Source of the DNA: Desulfamplus magnetovallimortis
GTDB taxonomy: Bacteria; Desulfobacterota; Desulfobacteria; Desulfobacterales; Desulfobacteraceae
Direction of reading: 5' to 3'
Assembly: GCF_900170035.1 (NCBI RefSeq)
Contig: NZ_LT828558.1
Span: 42,713-106,712, forward strand
Length of the DNA stretch: 64,000 nucleotides
The position numbers and the translations under genes are program-made. The notes under the pieces were generated by a model. That model worked only from the letters and a program-made list of their open reading frames with translations. It ran no database searches and was not told the DNA's origin. Of the stretch, positions 62,811 through 64,000 are shown in pieces. Position 1 is the stretch's first letter, and every line of letters starts with the position of its first letter.

Positions 62811-63920
62811 ATGCTTGACATAAAAAAATACTCCAATGGCAAATTTTTTGATTCAGTAAACAGAAAATATCTGAAGCCTGACACCATAAGGGAGTTCATC
62901 AATAAAGGTGAAAAAATCAAAGTGACTTTTACCGCCACAGGTGAGGATATCACAGAAGAGATATGTAAAAGCTATCTGGATAAAAACAAGGGAGTGAAAT
63001 ACAGTTGGCTACCTGACTCCGATGAATTAACAAGATGGATCAGTCAAACCATAGACAGGAGGATCAGGAAAGTCCTTGGGGTTATGAATCTGCCTACGCG
63101 GGAGCAGATTGCAGATTTGAATGCAAGCCTTAAGGCAGTTGATGATAAAATTCAATCCCTTGAACTGATGTGGAAAAGGAGTCAGGAACAATCTTTAAAA
63201 AAATCCGAGGAGAGTGCAGAAAAGCAATCCGAAAAGGATGCAGAACAAAAATCTGAGAAAGATTCAGAAGATAGATCAGGGACAATGTTTGAATTTGTTG
63301 CAGATGAAGTGGGTGATTCTTTAGATGTGTCAGGTATCACTGAATCGCTATCAGATATATCAAGTACCAATGAATCTCTATCAGACTCATCAGGTGATAT
63401 TGAAATGCCTGTGCAGTTGGCATCATCAATTCCGGAGGAATCAGCTTCAAAGGAAAAAACATTGTCAAATGGTATAAATTCTGAGATAGAGAGTATAGCT
63501 GACACTGATGGTCGTGATAATGACGTAGTTGCAAAGGAAGTTGTTGAAAGCAACGCTGATGTAAAGGATGTTGCTGTAAAAGGTGTTGAAAAGAATGTTA
63601 GTTTAAAGGGTGTTGAAGCAAAAACTACAAGCACAAAGAGTGTTGAAGCAAAAACTGCAAGCACAAAGAGTGTTGAAGCAAAAACTGCAAGCACAAAGAG
63701 TGTTGAAGCAAAAACTGCAAGCACAAAGGGTGTTGAAGCAAAAACTGCAAATACAAAGAGTGTTAAAGCAAAAAGTGCCAAATCAAAGGCTGTTAATACC
63801 AAGAGTGTCAAAGCAAAGAGTGGAAGAAAAACAAAAGACGTGAAGAAGGGCGAGATAGTGAGTTATGACGCCCTTTTGTCTGAGGGCAGCAGTAAAGCCA
63901 GAAAATCAAAAAAAGTTTAG
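62811..63920 (+). CDS. PhaR N-domain / phasin-like fusion with Lys-Ala tandem repeats
   Basis: The 369-residue protein starts with a PHA-accumulation-regulator DNA-binding domain (LDIKKYSNGKFFDSVNRKYLKP, GEKIKVTFTATGEDIT, 1-60), then a phasin-type segment LPTREQIADLNASLKAVDDKIQSLE (about 100-125), an acidic Ser/Glu/Asp-rich linker (about 125-240) and a Lys/Ala-rich tail with the decapeptide VEAKTASTKS repeated about six times, like histone H1/AlgP tails. It could bind DNA and lipid granules. The start is ATG 62811 with AAGGTG upstream. Confidence 0.8.
   Translation: MLDIKKYSNGKFFDSVNRKYLKPDTIREFINKGEKIKVTFTATGEDITEEICKSYLDKNKGVKYSWLPDSDELTRWISQTIDRRIRKVLGVMNLPTREQIADLNASLKAVDDKIQSLELMWKRSQEQSLKKSEESAEKQSEKDAEQKSEKDSEDRSGTMFEFVADEVGDSLDVSGITESLSDISSTNESLSDSSGDIEMPVQLASSIPEESASKEKTLSNGINSEIESIADTDGRDNDVVAKEVVESNADVKDVAVKGVEKNVSLKGVEAKTTSTKSVEAKTASTKSVEAKTASTKSVEAKTASTKGVEAKTANTKSVKAKSAKSKAVNTKSVKAKSGRKTKDVKKGEIVSYDALLSEGSSKARKSKKV
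63610..63790 (+). repeat. 30-bp tandem repeat encoding SVEAKTASTK
   Basis: About six 30-base units (AGTGTTGAAGCAAAAACTGC plus AAGCACAAAG) near the 3' end of the PhaR/phasin fusion gene. Central copies (63638-63727) are identical at DNA level, so expansion is recent. Confidence 0.92.
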
Positions 63921-63976
63921 ATTCTGGAATTTTTATTAATCGCTCATTGTTTTTCTATTTGTCACCTTCAAATATA

Positions 63977-64000
63977 CTCAAAGTCGACACCTATGATCTT
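63977..64000. repeat. Palindromic repeat family B, left end (continues outside window)
   Basis: CTCAAAGTCGACACCTATGA matches the arm of copies 1 and 2 and is cut by the window edge. Confidence 0.6.

Noticed and set aside
63610..63790. CRISPR-like array at the right edge
   Set aside because: The 30-base units are head to tail without spacers and encode a peptide repeat in frame.
1..64000. tRNA, rRNA or known riboswitch
   Set aside because: No cloverleaf with a GGTTCGAAT-type T-arm, no rRNA segments and no cobalamin-riboswitch-like core were found near cobO or the MttB-like gene.

Overview
The window looks like a chromosome segment of a sulfate-reducing deltaproteobacterium of the Desulfobacteraceae type. 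The main reason is a complete dsrMKJOP operon (19.7-24.8 kb), preceded by an RsbRD-N-domain gene that often sits next to dsrM in this group. A selenocysteine-containing [NiFeSe] hydrogenase, a tungsten aldehyde oxidoreductase, an MttB-like methyltransferase and many MerR/receiver and sigma-54 style regulators agree with this. The DNA is AT-rich, intergenic spaces are long, and several families of short palindromic repeats fill them. No tRNA, rRNA, CRISPR array, prophage or transposase gene was seen.

Layout. 0-7.6 kb (minus strand): an ABC efflux-type system (FtsX-like permease, LolD/MacB-like ATPase), a MerR/excisionase-type receiver regulator, a soluble hybrid histidine kinase, and a very large degenerate M28 peptidase-like/permease protein that runs off the left edge. 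7.9-9.5 kb: pgi. 9.8-14.3 kb: a four-cluster ferredoxin, a tungsten AOR and a MoaD-like protein behind a good sigma-54 promoter, with a convergent sigma-54 activator. 15-19 kb: MttB-family methyltransferase, CobO, M18 aminopeptidase. 19-24.8 kb: dsr operon. 25.4-31.2 kb: hypC, hypF, hypD, hypE. 31.6-36.2 kb: YitT-type membrane protein, hydrogenase maturation protease, hysA (read through an in-frame UGA) and hysB. 36.7-39.5 kb: YhbY, PilZ protein, DegV.

39.9-50.8 kb (plus strand) is an unusual signalling cluster: a zinc-ribbon/HAMP membrane protein, a Roadblock protein, an MglA-type GTPase, two CheW-like-tailed scaffold proteins (one with a 10-residue acidic tandem repeat), a DUF4388/PATAN protein, three small proteins of unknown function, and a GspE/PilB-like ATPase whose catalytic motifs have decayed. 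It reads as a cell-polarity or motility switch without known effectors.

50.9-63.9 kb is a lipid-storage locus. On the minus strand lie a WS/DGAT wax-ester/triacylglycerol synthase (with a possible -1 frameshift to a Cys/His-rich tail), a ferredoxin, two tandem large reductase-like proteins whose C-terminal halves resemble cyanobacterial acyl-ACP reductase (one keeps the catalytic Cys, the other has Gly), an alpha/beta hydrolase and a UbiB-like kinase. Divergently, two phasin/PhaR-like granule proteins follow a palindrome-bearing promoter. Together these could make, coat and mobilise wax ester or neutral-lipid inclusions.

Repeats. At least six palindromic repeat families (called A-F here) recur in the intergenic regions. 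One copy of family F is interrupted by a family C unit while another copy is uninterrupted, giving an empty/filled site pair that argues for recent mobility.
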